Positions 7,989-16,912 of a stretch of DNA of 63,624 nucleotides are shown in pieces (within the stretch, counting starts at the first letter, position 1; each line of letters starts with the position of its first letter). The notes beneath the pieces were generated by a model, which saw nothing but the letters and a program-made list of their open reading frames with translations, was not told the DNA's origin and searched no databases. Both the position numbers and the translations under genes were made by a program. This DNA is from a virus. The DNA lies in the IMG/VR virus record IMGVR_UViG_3300001589_000008, positions 1 through 63,624 of that record, one strand, 5' to 3'.

Positions 7989-10534
7989 ACATCCATTAGT
8001 GGTGCTGGTGGTACCGGAGCTGGAGGTGGTCCTCCAGGAGGTATTGTTGAAGCAGTTACTTTAGTTGCTCCTGGCACCTTTGGCGCTCCTACTGGTGGTT
8101 TCTTAGTTCCTAATAGCATTGCTTTTACTTCTGCCGCAACACCAGCTTTTTTAATTTCATCTGCAAGGCTTGTTAACATCTTTTCACTAGCCTTTATGTT
8201 GTCCATACCGCCACTGTAATTTGCTTTTGATTTTTCATCAGGTGATACTTTTCCATCTTTATTGACGTCTGCATCATCAAATCCGTCACCATCTGCATCC
8301 TTTGGAGCATCTCCTGCTTGTGCATCATCTTTTGGTATTGGATCGCCTGTGTTATCGTCCTTGCCGTCACCATCTGCATCTACCGGTTTGTCCGCTGTAG
8401 GCTCGGGTGCTTTTGTCTTTGGATCTAGTTCAACTTTATTAGATTGACCAATTGATACAATTTGTTCGTCAGCTAATCCATTATCACTAAGTATGTTCAT
8501 TACAGCTCCAGTATCAGTTGGACTACCAGCGCCTTTCCATGCTTTCATTAATTTTTCTTTTGTTACTTTATTAGCAAGTTGCTTACCTGCGTCTTTAACA
8601 CCTGCTACAGTTTTACCTATACCTTTTTGAGCCGCGGCTCCTACAGCATCAACACCTTTGTTTACAGTTTTAAGTAGACTACTTCCTGCACCCATTGCGG
8701 CTTTGCCAATTTTACTACCAATTGAGTTTGGATTGTCTAAAGGTAACTCACCTTGTTTAGGTGGTGCTTCTGCAATAAACTGCTCAAATAAATGTGTGTA
8801 TGCTTCTTCGTAGTCTATAGACTCAGTATTTTTAACACCTTGTCCGCCTTTAAGATCTAATTCTCCTTGTTCAGGTTTTCCTTTTATAACTTCCGCAGTT
8901 GCCAGGGCACTACCTATAGCTACTGCCGCTGTAGCTTGAGCAATTTTCTGTAATGTAGTATCAAGATCTGTTGTCATGCTTCCTGATGTATTAGGATTTA
9001 GAACATCTCCCCATATTGTATCTTTAAGCTCACCATCAGGTAAATTTTCTAAAATTTGCTCTAATTCTTTTGTCATAGAATTTGGCATCATTACTGCTTT
9101 TTCAAGTTTATATACAATATTACCATCAGCATCTACACCTTCAATGCTTACTTGAGCAGTTCCACCATATACCGTTCCGTCATCTAAAGTTTTAGTTACG
9201 TTTGATTTAAACACCTCTCCAACTTTTACATTCTCAGGAACACCATCTGCTTGTAAATCATCTCCAACTTGTATTGAATTTTCTGCTGACATATTAACGC
9301 CTAAATATTCATCTTGGGCAATAGCTCTATCTAAACCTTGCAACCTTTGTATTTCATCAATATTCTCTTGTGTTAAGCCTGCATCAAGTAATTTTTCTGT
9401 ATTAGCTGTTACCCATTCATTGTCAGGATAGTCTGCAGAATTTATTCCATTAGCATTTAATTGCTCTGCGTCTATCTTTGCAACAACTTCTGTTTCAAGC
9501 TCGCCAGTACCTACACCGTCGGCATCCTTAACTTCAGAGCCATATTTTCTTATCTCTGTATCGGTACCTTTGATATCAAATTCTGATTGAACTTGGTCAA
9601 TAGCTCCTTTTAAATTTTCAGCATCTGGTGCAAGCTCAAGTATCTTAGCATCTAGTTTTGCTAATTGATCAGTAGCTAACTTACTAGCGTCAGCATCAAG
9701 GTCGCTTTTTATAATTTCTGCTAAAGCACCTCTTGTTTGTACAAGGTCTTTAGCTGATTCTGCATCAAGGTCAGTAATACTTGTTGCGTCCATTGCACTA
9801 AGTCCATCAACATCAATTTCACCTGAAGCACTATTAATAAGTGTTTGTGTAACATCACCTGGTAATAAGTCTTTAATAGCACCGCCTAGTGCGCCTGCAA
9901 CAGCACCAATTGCCGCTCCCTTAACGCCTTTACCAACTGCTGTAGAAAGTTTATCACCTTTCATAGTATTGTTAGCCATCTTAATAAAGAAACCAATTGC
10001 CGCACCACTAAGTATTCCGCCACTTGCAAATGCAAGCAATGATGTCATTGCACCAATAATAAATGCACTCTTAGCAGGACTTTCTTTTGCAAAGTCTCCC
10101 CAAGATTCAATTCCCTTAAGAACTTTTTGACCTACTGGATTACCTTGTAGTTGTTTCTTTAATTGTAATTTAAGTTTTTCAAACTGTGCATCAAAGTTTT
10201 TAATTGGTCCGCTGTTTTGTGCTTGTGTTGCTAACTTGTTAAGTGTATCAGTTATCTTTGCAGTTTGTTTAGCAATACTGCCGCCTGCTTTACCTAATAC
10301 AGTTTTATTATTACCGCCGGCAGCCGCACTTGCTTCTGCAGATGTAAAGATAGCATCAATTTGCTTAGGAGTAAGTTCAGCTTCTAAAAGTTTACTATAA
10401 CTTTCCATTAATGGCCAAAGAGTTTTCTCCCAAGTACCAATATGTATACGCTGTGCTTCAGTAAGCACATTCCAACTTTCATTTAGAATAGTTTGTGATT
10501 TTAAATTATAATTTGTAATTTCTGTAACTTGCAT
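7985..10534 (-). CDS. Large putative virion-internal protein with glycine zipper and Ca-binding-type repeats
   Basis: 849 residues, family not identified with certainty; similar long proteins of unknown function occur in marine T4-like phages. Seen in order: a helical N-terminus (1-60) with two (L/I)xE-A motifs (LTE-A at 24-27, LLE-A at 49-52) of the kind cut by gp21-type proteases; a hydrophobic Gly/Ala-zipper segment (about 156-225) able to insert in membranes; an acidic Asp/Ala-rich middle; a third site, IAE-AP, near 585; Asp-rich DADGDG loops like EF-hand or thrombospondin-3 repeats near 716-775; and a Pro-rich end. It is coupled to the upstream gene by TAATG. A protein packaged in the head and ejected with DNA would fit; a tail component is the alternative. 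Confidence 0.5.
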   Translation of the reverse strand: MQVTEITNYNLKSQTILNESWNVLTEAQRIHIGTWEKTLWPLMESYSKLLEAELTPKQIDAIFTSAEASAAAGGNNKTVLGKAGGSIAKQTAKITDTLNKLATQAQNSGPIKNFDAQFEKLKLQLKKQLQGNPVGQKVLKGIESWGDFAKESPAKSAFIIGAMTSLLAFASGGILSGAAIGFFIKMANNTMKGDKLSTAVGKGVKGAAIGAVAGALGGAIKDLLPGDVTQTLINSASGEIDVDGLSAMDATSITDLDAESAKDLVQTRGALAEIIKSDLDADASKLATDQLAKLDAKILELAPDAENLKGAIDQVQSEFDIKGTDTEIRKYGSEVKDADGVGTGELETEVVAKIDAEQLNANGINSADYPDNEWVTANTEKLLDAGLTQENIDEIQRLQGLDRAIAQDEYLGVNMSAENSIQVGDDLQADGVPENVKVGEVFKSNVTKTLDDGTVYGGTAQVSIEGVDADGNIVYKLEKAVMMPNSMTKELEQILENLPDGELKDTIWGDVLNPNTSGSMTTDLDTTLQKIAQATAAVAIGSALATAEVIKGKPEQGELDLKGGQGVKNTESIDYEEAYTHLFEQFIAEAPPKQGELPLDNPNSIGSKIGKAAMGAGSSLLKTVNKGVDAVGAAAQKGIGKTVAGVKDAGKQLANKVTKEKLMKAWKGAGSPTDTGAVMNILSDNGLADEQIVSIGQSNKVELDPKTKAPEPTADKPVDADGDGKDDNTGDPIPKDDAQAGDAPKDADGDGFDDADVNKDGKVSPDEKSKANYSGGMDNIKASEKMLTSLADEIKKAGVAAEVKAMLLGTKKPPVGAPKVPGATKVTASTIPPGGPPPAPVPPAPLMDV

Positions 10535-11151
10535 TATAACATTCCCGCTAGTGATTTCTTTTGAGCATCATTCAATTTATCAATTTTAGCCTGCAATTCA
10601 GCAGTTATTTTGCCTGGTTTTCCACCTGCATTGGCTTTTGTACCAGGTGCATTAGTTGTAGTACCACTTTTTGATCCACCACCTACACCTGAATTACCAG
10701 TTTTAGCTTGCATCTTATCTAATATACCGCCACCACCTGCAGGAGCTCCGCCACCACCTGGTGGAACTGGTTTGCCATCTTTGCCTTTAGGTGCTGCCGC
10801 CGCGTTACCGCCTGTAAGTTTATTACGTGCGGCCTGTTTCAATACATCCATAATTGTTTTCTTAGGAAGTATACCATCAGGTAACGCCATACCGCCAGCT
10901 GATAGATTATTCTGTTTCATAAACTGTGCAAAGTCTTGAGCAGTCATGTTTTTATCATTTTTGCCGTTAATGCCTTGCCATTTCTTAAGAGTCTTATATA
11001 ATGTATTAGCTTCTTTGCCCATTTCAGCACTACCAGCCATACGTTCAGCACCAGGTAGCTTTCCAACTAAGCCTTTAACAGCATTACCAATACCACTTGT
11101 AGGTGCTTCAGCAATTTTTTTATCTTCATTTACTATATCATAAACATTCAT
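10534..11151 (-). CDS. Small low-complexity putative internal/core protein
   Basis: 205 residues of unknown family. The N-terminus is MNVYDIVNEDKKIAE followed by APTSG; I-A-E then A matches the T4 gp21 cleavage consensus (L/I)xE-(A/G), so 15 residues may be removed at maturation. The middle holds a possible helical domain (LYKTLKKWQGINGKND, residues about 50-115); the C-terminal half is a Gly/Pro/Ala-rich linker (115-180) ending in a Lys-rich helix (LQAKIDKLNDAQKK). Strong ribosome site (AAGGA, 7 nt). Its TAATG overlap with the 849-aa gene, and the IAEAP motif they share, suggest the two act together in the virion. A TAAATAC late-promoter variant lies about 25 nt upstream. Confidence 0.5.
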   Translation of the reverse strand: MNVYDIVNEDKKIAEAPTSGIGNAVKGLVGKLPGAERMAGSAEMGKEANTLYKTLKKWQGINGKNDKNMTAQDFAQFMKQNNLSAGGMALPDGILPKKTIMDVLKQAARNKLTGGNAAAAPKGKDGKPVPPGGGGAPAGGGGILDKMQAKTGNSGVGGGSKSGTTTNAPGTKANAGGKPGKITAELQAKIDKLNDAQKKSLAGML

Positions 11152-11645
11152 GAGTAATCCTTAAACATTATTAATTGTATTTAGTGTATTAACTTCGTTA
11201 ATACAAGTTTTCGTTAACACTCAAACTACTTACACTTCGTTTTGATTAAAACAGTTAATATATGAGAAGTAATTAAAGCATTATTACGTAGTAATAATGT
11301 AAATTGCTTCATGTAGATTGTTTCAGTCAGACGGAACCTGTTTACGGTCCCATCTAATCTTGACTTCATGTGAGTTCGTCACAGCCGAGACTTGGAAGTA
11401 GGTAATTGTTTATACACTTAGTTCAATGGGCTCTGACCTTACCCAACCTACGTCGACATCGCTTACGCTACCTCTCGCTTCGTTCCTTTTGCTAAAGAGT
11501 TTTTATGAACTGTGTTGTGTTTTTTGACTGGCAACATCCAATCTACGTCAATCCTGCGCCTTACTACCAGACGTGACTCAACGTGTTACGTGTGTTCCTA
11601 TACGGATACGTTTTACACAGCGGTATATTAACCGGCCCGCTAACC
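11152..11645. other. Gene-free, hairpin-rich intergenic region
   Basis: About 490 nt without a credible ORF. Part of it (about 11325-11640) is visibly richer in G+C than the coding DNA. Hairpins seen: TGTATTAAC/GTTAATACA at 11185-11205 (9 bp, 3-nt loop); GTTTT/AAAAC at 11239-11252; a long one at about 11266-11310, with a perfect 9-bp arm CATTATTAC/GTAATAATG around GTA and an outer arm GAAGTAATT/AATTGCTTC that contains one G-U pair if plus-strand RNA is read; TGTGA/TCACA at 11369-11383; ACGT/ACGT at 11581-11591. I could not fold it into a tRNA or a known RNA. Options are a structured non-coding RNA, a replication origin, or a regulatory leader between early and late minus-strand genes. Confidence 0.5.
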
Positions 11646-12077
11646 TTAAGTGTTGCTTAATTTGCCTAAATGTTCTTTTAGTATTTGAGATCCGCCAACT
11701 CTAACATTGATAATACCATTATAGTATTCGTCAGTTTCGAGTACTCTGCGTTCAAACTGCTCACGTGCCTCTAAGTAACTTGCAATGCCTCTACTTGGAC
11801 AAATATGTATAATATCTCTAGTAAAGTTTTCTTCGCCTAAATTTTTAACGTCTTCGTTAAGTCTATCACTAGATCCCCAATAGTCTTTCCAGTCACTTTC
11901 TTTAGTTCCACGTCTTTTATTTTTTTTGCCTTTTAATGGTGGCTTAGTTGTCTTAAATTTTGCTAGTTTCTTGCCTACGTACTTCATGCCATTAGTCTTA
12001 TTTGTTATCAAGTAAACAAATGCTTCACATCCTTCTGGTAGTGCTTCAATTTTCTTTCCTTGATAAGTCCAATGCAT
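11646..12077 (-). CDS. GIY-YIG-like putative endonuclease
   Basis: 143 residues. FVYLITNKTNGMKYVGKK (residues about 20-38) is a GIY-YIG-type core (YLI, then YVG), and the later DYWGSSDRLNEDV, ENFTRDII and ASYLEAREQFERRVL blocks follow the pattern of short GIY-YIG proteins from T4-like phages, often called Seg-like. The strand carries a Lys/Arg-rich loop (KPPLKGKKNKRRGTKE) suited to DNA binding. No separate DNA-recognition domain is attached, so a homing function is unproven; a recombination or repair nuclease is equally possible, since it is last in the gp47-gp46 operon. The ribosome site before ATG at 12077 is weak. Confidence 0.65.
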   Translation of the reverse strand: MHWTYQGKKIEALPEGCEAFVYLITNKTNGMKYVGKKLAKFKTTKPPLKGKKNKRRGTKESDWKDYWGSSDRLNEDVKNLGEENFTRDIIHICPSRGIASYLEAREQFERRVLETDEYYNGIINVRVGGSQILKEHLGKLSNT

Positions 12078-12090
12078 ACGGTACTTATTT

Positions 12091-12294
12091 TTAATCGCCT
12101 TTATTTGCCTCTTTTTTGGCTTTATGCTTCAAATGTATTTCGTCGCTTCTAAGTTTAGCATACTTTCTTATCTCACGCAACCATTTTCTGCTTTCTGCAT
12201 GTGTTCTATGAGAGTTTCTTGCTTCAAAGTTTTCATTTGCTTTGAAATATGACAAATATGATTGGACTAATGCGTCATGCGGATCCTCATTCAT
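12091..12294 (-). CDS. Small conserved protein in the gp46/47 operon
   Basis: 67 residues, highly charged and helical: residues 5-30 are acidic or neutral, then NSHRTHAESRKWLREIRKYAK and a Lys-rich tail. I recognise it only as a conserved hypothetical protein of marine T4-like phages. Its ATG overlaps the stop of gp46 (ATGA), so its translation is coupled to the recombination nuclease, and it may assist that complex or bind nucleic acid through its basic end; this is inference from context. It is read before the GIY-YIG gene. Confidence 0.6.
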   Translation of the reverse strand: MNEDPHDALVQSYLSYFKANENFEARNSHRTHAESRKWLREIRKYAKLRSDEIHLKHKAKKEANKGD

Positions 12295-14063
12295 TCCAAA
12301 ATCTCAATGTCGTTTTCGTAGCTAGTAAATCCGTTCTCTTTAATAACTTTCATTACATTATTAACTCTTCCAATAAGTTCGTCTTTGTGCGATATGAGAT
12401 AAACGTTCTTATCTCCTTCTCTTCCCATCTTTTTTAGAACAGCTAACGAATTTTCTACCCCAGCTGTGTCCATTCCACTATCAATGAGCTCGTCAATAAA
12501 CAATAAATTTATCTTTTGATATAAACTTTCCCAAACATCACGGAAAGAAAAGCTCATACCAAGTATAAGTCTATTACGTTCGCCTCTACTTAAATTATCA
12601 AAGTCTAAATCTTGTCCTAACTGAGTAATCTCAACGTTTAAGTCATTCTGAAACACTACTTGGTGTGGCAATCCTAACTTATCAAGATAATATGTAAGCC
12701 TGTTGTTGAGATACATTAGGTTTTGGTCAATAATTTTCTTTCGAATAAAGCTATCCTTATTTGTAAGTAGCTTTAATAGAAAATCTTGGTGATCCTTAAA
12801 TTCAGTTAGGCTATTTACAACACTCCAATTAACTTCTTGCATAGCACTATTATTTAATTCATCAATTTGTGTTTGATAGGGATCAGTATCCTGCTCTTTA
12901 TTAGTTAGTGCTTGTTTTAAACTATCAACATTCTGTCTATGCTCGTATGCTTCTTTAGCATTATCATAAAACGTGGTAGGTTTGCCATTAATATCACCTA
13001 TATTATCCAATGCTGACATAACTTCGGTTACTTTACTTGAAATCTCTAACTGATATGTAACTGCATCGTCCATTTCTTTGTTTTTACGTTCTACAATTTC
13101 TGTTTTTTTGTCTCCTTGTAGCTCTTGTCCACAAGTATAACACTTAGCATCCTGTAAATCTGCGATATCTTTAGATGCCTTCTCAATACTTTTGTCAGCA
13201 CGTATTAGTGCAGGCTCTAATGTGCTTAATTCTTTTTTAAGAGCCAAAATAGCTTTATTATGTTCAGTCCAATTAGAGAGTTGTTCATGTGAATCAAGTT
13301 CGACGTCGATATCTAAGTGTTCTAACTCATCAATACTTAATTGTAACTTTTTTACGTCTTGACCTTTCTTAGATAGCCATGCACGTTGCGTTTTTTGTAA
13401 ACTTCCAACAGTTGCACTAATTTTTTCGTTTGCAGACTGTATAGCATTAATTTTTAATGTCTCTTCTTGAATTGCATCTTTTGTTTGACGTGTTTGCTCT
13501 TTAAGTGCATCTGCTTTTTCACTTAGAATAGTGATACCTAATAACTGTTCAATAATAGCACGTTGGTCATTTTGCCGCATACTTAAAAACGGCTCAGTGT
13601 AGGTGTTTAGTGCAAGAATATGCTTAAACATATCGTGACTCATATCAAGTAAGTCGTTAATATATTCTTGTGTCTTACGTGAATCGCCTTGGGACTCGTC
13701 TGTCATTTCTTGTTCTTGGTTATCAACATAGAACTTTAATATATTAGGACTACGTCCCCGTTCAATACGGTAGTCTACATTGTTTTTTCCAAAGTGTAAT
13801 GTTACTAACATGCCTTTGCTGTTAGTTTTATTGATTAAGTTATTACGTTTGATATTTGTAAGTGCAGTTCCGTATAATGCATAACTTAATGCGTTAATAA
13901 TAGTAGTTTTACCAGTACCGTTACGTGAACCAGTATCATCGCCACCTTGATCTAAGTTTTCTCCTAACACAAGTGTTAAGTTCTCTTTATCAAAGTCGAC
14001 TGCTTGGGTCTGATTGCCCACACTCATAAAGTTCTTTACAGTTAAATCTTTAATTTGTATCAT
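12291..14063 (-). CDS. 46: Recombination nuclease ATPase subunit, gp46 (Rad50/SbcC-like)
   Basis: ATPase of the gp46-gp47 exonuclease that resects DNA ends for recombination-dependent replication and degrades host DNA. 590 residues (T4 gp46: 560). Walker A is GSRNGTGKTT near residue 45, preceded by an Asp/Gly-rich insertion that is usual in the marine homologues; two coiled-coil arms flank a zinc-hook CYTCGQ near 308; the ABC signature LSRGERNRL is near 489 and Walker B LLFIDELIDSGMD near 518; ISHKDE supplies the H-loop. It overlaps gp47 by ATGA, giving equal synthesis of the two subunits. Complete and apparently functional. Confidence 0.95.
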   Translation of the reverse strand: MIQIKDLTVKNFMSVGNQTQAVDFDKENLTLVLGENLDQGGDDTGSRNGTGKTTIINALSYALYGTALTNIKRNNLINKTNSKGMLVTLHFGKNNVDYRIERGRSPNILKFYVDNQEQEMTDESQGDSRKTQEYINDLLDMSHDMFKHILALNTYTEPFLSMRQNDQRAIIEQLLGITILSEKADALKEQTRQTKDAIQEETLKINAIQSANEKISATVGSLQKTQRAWLSKKGQDVKKLQLSIDELEHLDIDVELDSHEQLSNWTEHNKAILALKKELSTLEPALIRADKSIEKASKDIADLQDAKCYTCGQELQGDKKTEIVERKNKEMDDAVTYQLEISSKVTEVMSALDNIGDINGKPTTFYDNAKEAYEHRQNVDSLKQALTNKEQDTDPYQTQIDELNNSAMQEVNWSVVNSLTEFKDHQDFLLKLLTNKDSFIRKKIIDQNLMYLNNRLTYYLDKLGLPHQVVFQNDLNVEITQLGQDLDFDNLSRGERNRLILGMSFSFRDVWESLYQKINLLFIDELIDSGMDTAGVENSLAVLKKMGREGDKNVYLISHKDELIGRVNNVMKVIKENGFTSYENDIEILE

Positions 14064-15070
14064 AGTTCGTTATAAATGTCCATTAGCATCTTCTTATTGA
14101 AGTTGTCTGAGTCAATTGCCGCAATCTCGCCAGCAACAATTTGATCGACACTTTCAAATTGTTGTATATCCAGTTCAGTATTAATCTCTTCTAGGTGTTT
14201 TTGTGGGATTAAACTAATTTCTCTACATTTATATTGATTAATAAATGTTTCTTTTACAAAACTAGCTTCTTCAAAGCTAATTGGTAAGTCTAAGTTAACT
14301 CTTAGATACATATTAGCTTTAATAAGAGTAGCTTGTTCGTCAATTAACTGACTTAGTTTGATAGTCCGATACTTTGGGCATTCTTCCCAATCAATATACA
14401 TCGGCTCAACATTATTTTCTCTATCAAGCACCATCATTCCTCGAGCATCATCCCATGCGTCAGCATAATTGTGTGGAAATGCATTACCAATGTAATGTAC
14501 CTTACCTTGTTTTTGACGTTTATGAAAGTGTCCACTAAAAACATACTCTTGGTGTTCAAAATGTTCAGCTTTAAGTTCACCGTGGTCTGGCATCTGTACC
14601 ATAGCATTCATATAAAAGCTAGGAAGCTCAAAATGACCAAACAAATACTTAGACTTAATTGATTTAATCTTCTTCCACTCGTCTCCTACTAGCCAAGGAA
14701 CAAGTGCAACATCATCTTGTACGAATATTTCATCTATTACAGTAATTCCAGGAATATGTCTAGCAAACTCAGTTGATTTTACATCACGCTTGTCTTTGTA
14801 GTATAGGTCGTGATTACCTGCAAACATATAAAAGCTATCAAATGCTTTTCCTAGTTTCTCCAAGCAACGAATACCTGCATCCATTGTAGTAAGATTTAGA
14901 CTATTTCTATTATGATTCCAGTCGCCACAGAATATACCTGTTTCACAACCATTATTTTTTGCAGTTTCAATAAACCAATCAACAAAATCTTCGCAATCTT
15001 GATTGTGTATTTTGCTATTACCTTTTAACCCCAAATGGATATCAGTAAACACCGCCGCCTTTTTAAACAA
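14060..15070 (-). CDS. 47: Recombination nuclease subunit, gp47 (Mre11/SbcD-like)
   Basis: Metallophosphoesterase partner of gp46. Motifs in order: FTDIHLG, CGDWNHNR, FAGNHDLYY, a FGHFE block and SGHFHKR, the five metal-binding blocks of the Mre11 family. About 336 residues with the start chosen here (T4: 339). An upstream TTG at 15097 would give nine more residues, but the sigma70 -10 at 15103-15108 would put the transcript start at about that codon; TTG at 15070 has GAGG 8 nt before it and begins right at the first conserved strand, so I prefer it. First gene of the gp47-gp46-67aa-GIY-YIG operon. Confidence 0.93.
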   Translation of the reverse strand: MFKKAAVFTDIHLGLKGNSKIHNQDCEDFVDWFIETAKNNGCETGIFCGDWNHNRNSLNLTTMDAGIRCLEKLGKAFDSFYMFAGNHDLYYKDKRDVKSTEFARHIPGITVIDEIFVQDDVALVPWLVGDEWKKIKSIKSKYLFGHFELPSFYMNAMVQMPDHGELKAEHFEHQEYVFSGHFHKRQKQGKVHYIGNAFPHNYADAWDDARGMMVLDRENNVEPMYIDWEECPKYRTIKLSQLIDEQATLIKANMYLRVNLDLPISFEEASFVKETFINQYKCREISLIPQKHLEEINTELDIQQFESVDQIVAGEIAAIDSDNFNKKMLMDIYNEL

Positions 15071-15102
15071 ATTTAGATCCTCTATGATATGCTTCAACTA
15101 AT

Positions 15103-15131
15103 ATTATACAACAAAAAGATAGTAAAGTCAA
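15103..15131 (-). promoter_or_regulatory. Near-consensus sigma70 promoter for gp47/gp46
   Basis: Minus strand: TTGACT (15131-15126), 17-nt spacer, TATAAT (15108-15103). Five of six and six of six consensus bases at ideal spacing, typical of a host-RNA-polymerase early promoter. It lies in the 39-nt gap after gp55. Confidence 0.8.
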
Positions 15132-15135
15132 TGAC

Positions 15136-15972
15136 TTATTTGGCTTTTGAATTTATTTCAGCTTCTCTCTTTTGTTCAGCTTCCCACATACCTTGGTTCT
15201 GCCTTGTGAAACTAGGATTCATATCGTTCATTTCTAAAATATCGTCTCTAATATTTTGATTTCTTTTTTCGATGTTAATTACTCGCACAAAACTGTTAGT
15301 TACAGCCGCAGTATAGTATGCAAAGGGATTTTGTGACTTAGATTCATCAAATTGTAGTCCAATTTGTGCTAATTGTAGTATAGCTTGTCCCCGCATTTCA
15401 TCGTTATATGTATATCCACGTACATTACCACGTGTAGCGTAACGATCGCATAATTTCATCCACATTAGTGCAAGTTTATTAGTTGCTTTTCCTGCTGTTT
15501 TGTCAAAATACCCATTTTCCATACCACCTTGCCAGTGACTTTTTCCTATTAACATAAGTTCGCCTTTATCATCAAATTTATAATGTTGGAATGGGGGGAA
15601 ATTAAGTTTTGTTTTTGTGTCAGCTACTGTTTTAGGGTTCTTTTTTCGACCGGGTTCTTCAGGTATATGTTCGAATGTCATAATCCTAAATACTAATTCT
15701 TCTTTAGTCATACTTTTGTAAGGAACTTCACATTCTGCTTGTTTAACTTTCTCGCCGTTTAATTTTCTACGTTCAAATTCAGCCGAACTTAGCTTCTTTG
15801 CTTTGTTTCTTTTTGCTTCTGCAATAGTCCTAATATTTATTTTGTTAATATCTGTTAAGATGATGTCATAATCTGCATAACTTTCTTCTGTATAGCTACA
15901 AAATGTGCTCTTAGATTTATGTATTTCTTTTAAAATATCTTTGTTGTTTAAGTAATTTATTCTTCTAGCCAT
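15136..15972 (-). CDS. 55: Late-transcription sigma factor, gp55
   Basis: Phage sigma factor that directs RNA polymerase to the TATAAATA-type late promoters seen elsewhere in the window. 278 residues; T4 gp55 is 185, and marine homologues are longer at the N-terminus. The core (WMKLCDRYATRGNVRGYTYN, DEMRGQAILQLAQIGLQFDESKSQNPFAYYTAAVTNSFVRVINIEKRNQNIRDD read as blocks, residues about 165-250) has the sigma region 2-like pattern, with the aromatic-rich AYYTAAVTNSF segment. The N-terminal 100 residues are basic. It has its own early promoter and diverges from the baseplate block that it would activate. Confidence 0.9.
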   Translation of the reverse strand: MARRINYLNNKDILKEIHKSKSTFCSYTEESYADYDIILTDINKINIRTIAEAKRNKAKKLSSAEFERRKLNGEKVKQAECEVPYKSMTKEELVFRIMTFEHIPEEPGRKKNPKTVADTKTKLNFPPFQHYKFDDKGELMLIGKSHWQGGMENGYFDKTAGKATNKLALMWMKLCDRYATRGNVRGYTYNDEMRGQAILQLAQIGLQFDESKSQNPFAYYTAAVTNSFVRVINIEKRNQNIRDDILEMNDMNPSFTRQNQGMWEAEQKREAEINSKAK

Positions 15973-16001
15973 AATTGCTCCAGTTATAAGACGTTACATA
16001 T

Positions 16002-16030
16002 ATTATAATATACATACATTAAAAAGTCAA
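16002..16030 (-). promoter_or_regulatory. Near-consensus sigma70 promoter for gp55
   Basis: Minus strand: TTGACT (16030-16025), 17-nt spacer, TATAAT (16007-16002), about 30 nt before the gp55 start. Same layout as the gp47 promoter. On the plus strand the same gap carries a weak late-like CTAAATAATA near 16031 and a GGAG for the next gene. Confidence 0.8.
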
Positions 16031-16057
16031 CTAAATAATACTATAGAAGGAGAAGTT

Positions 16058-16912
16058 ATGGCTAACAACCCGTTCGCAAGTTTACAAAAGACTTTTGGTA
16101 GTGCTATTAATATAGTTAATACAGTTAAAAAAACTGTAGATACTGTACAAGCATTTGCAGATAATCCGTTAGGATTTATGAAAGGCATACGTAGTTTAAA
16201 TTTACCTACAGATGCAATGCCAACATTTAAATCACGTACAGGAGCAACAGTTAAGACTCCTAGAGGTGAAAATGACTGGCGTGTTAGATTAAGTATTCCT
16301 CCTATAATGCAAGGAATGCCTAAAGATTTATTGAATCCATTAGTGCGTACAAACAACAGTATGGTGTTTCCGTTTACCCCTAGTATAATATTCTCCCACT
16401 CAGCAAGCTACAATGCATTGCAACCTACACATAGTAATTATCCGTTTTATAACTATCAAAGCTCAGCTGTGGACGCTATTACAATAGCAGGAGATTTTTT
16501 TGTTGAAAATGGTGAAGATGCAAAATATTGGATAGCCGCAGTAACTTATTTGCGTACAGTAACAAAAATGTTCTATGGAAATGGAGCGAATGTTGGTAAT
16601 CCTCCCCCAATTATAAAACTTAACGGATACGGAGAGTTTGTATTCAACGATGTTCCGTGTGTAGTAACTTCGTTTAATATCGACTTACCACAAGATGTAG
16701 ATTATATTAAAGCAACAATGAGTGCCGGAACACAACAATTTGCAGACGACTTTGCATCTGAGCCTAGCGGAGAAAGTGGACCTGCAACATGGGTACCGTC
16801 ACAGAGTTTAATTTCTGTAACAGTACAACCAATTTATAGTAGAGCAACACAATCAGAATTTAATCTAAATGATTTTGTTAGTGGTGACTTAATAACTAGA
16901 GGAATTATCTAA
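16058..16912 (+). CDS. Baseplate tail-tube protein (gp48/gp54-like)
   Basis: 284 residues, predicted to sit on the baseplate hub and start tail-tube assembly. The N-terminal 60 residues are helical; DWRVRLSIPPIM near 75, FPFTPSIIFSHSASY near 105, YPFYNYQSSAVDAITIAGDFFVE near 130 and the C-terminal SLISVTVQPIYSR are the blocks I associate with the gp48/gp54 tube-initiator family of T4-like phages. T4 gp48 is 364 and gp54 is 320 residues, and I cannot decide between them. It starts the plus-strand structural block with a GGAG ribosome site, and its stop overlaps gp53 (TAATG). Confidence 0.65.
   Translation: MANNPFASLQKTFGSAINIVNTVKKTVDTVQAFADNPLGFMKGIRSLNLPTDAMPTFKSRTGATVKTPRGENDWRVRLSIPPIMQGMPKDLLNPLVRTNNSMVFPFTPSIIFSHSASYNALQPTHSNYPFYNYQSSAVDAITIAGDFFVENGEDAKYWIAAVTYLRTVTKMFYGNGANVGNPPPIIKLNGYGEFVFNDVPCVVTSFNIDLPQDVDYIKATMSAGTQQFADDFASEPSGESGPATWVPSQSLISVTVQPIYSRATQSEFNLNDFVSGDLITRGII

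Noticed and set aside
11300-11640. Possible tRNA (TAGTTCAATGG resembles a D-arm; TGTGAGTTCGTCACA resembles a T-arm)
   Set aside because: No seven-base acceptor stem or anticodon arm can be paired at the right spacing on either strand, and the T-like loop is five rather than seven bases.
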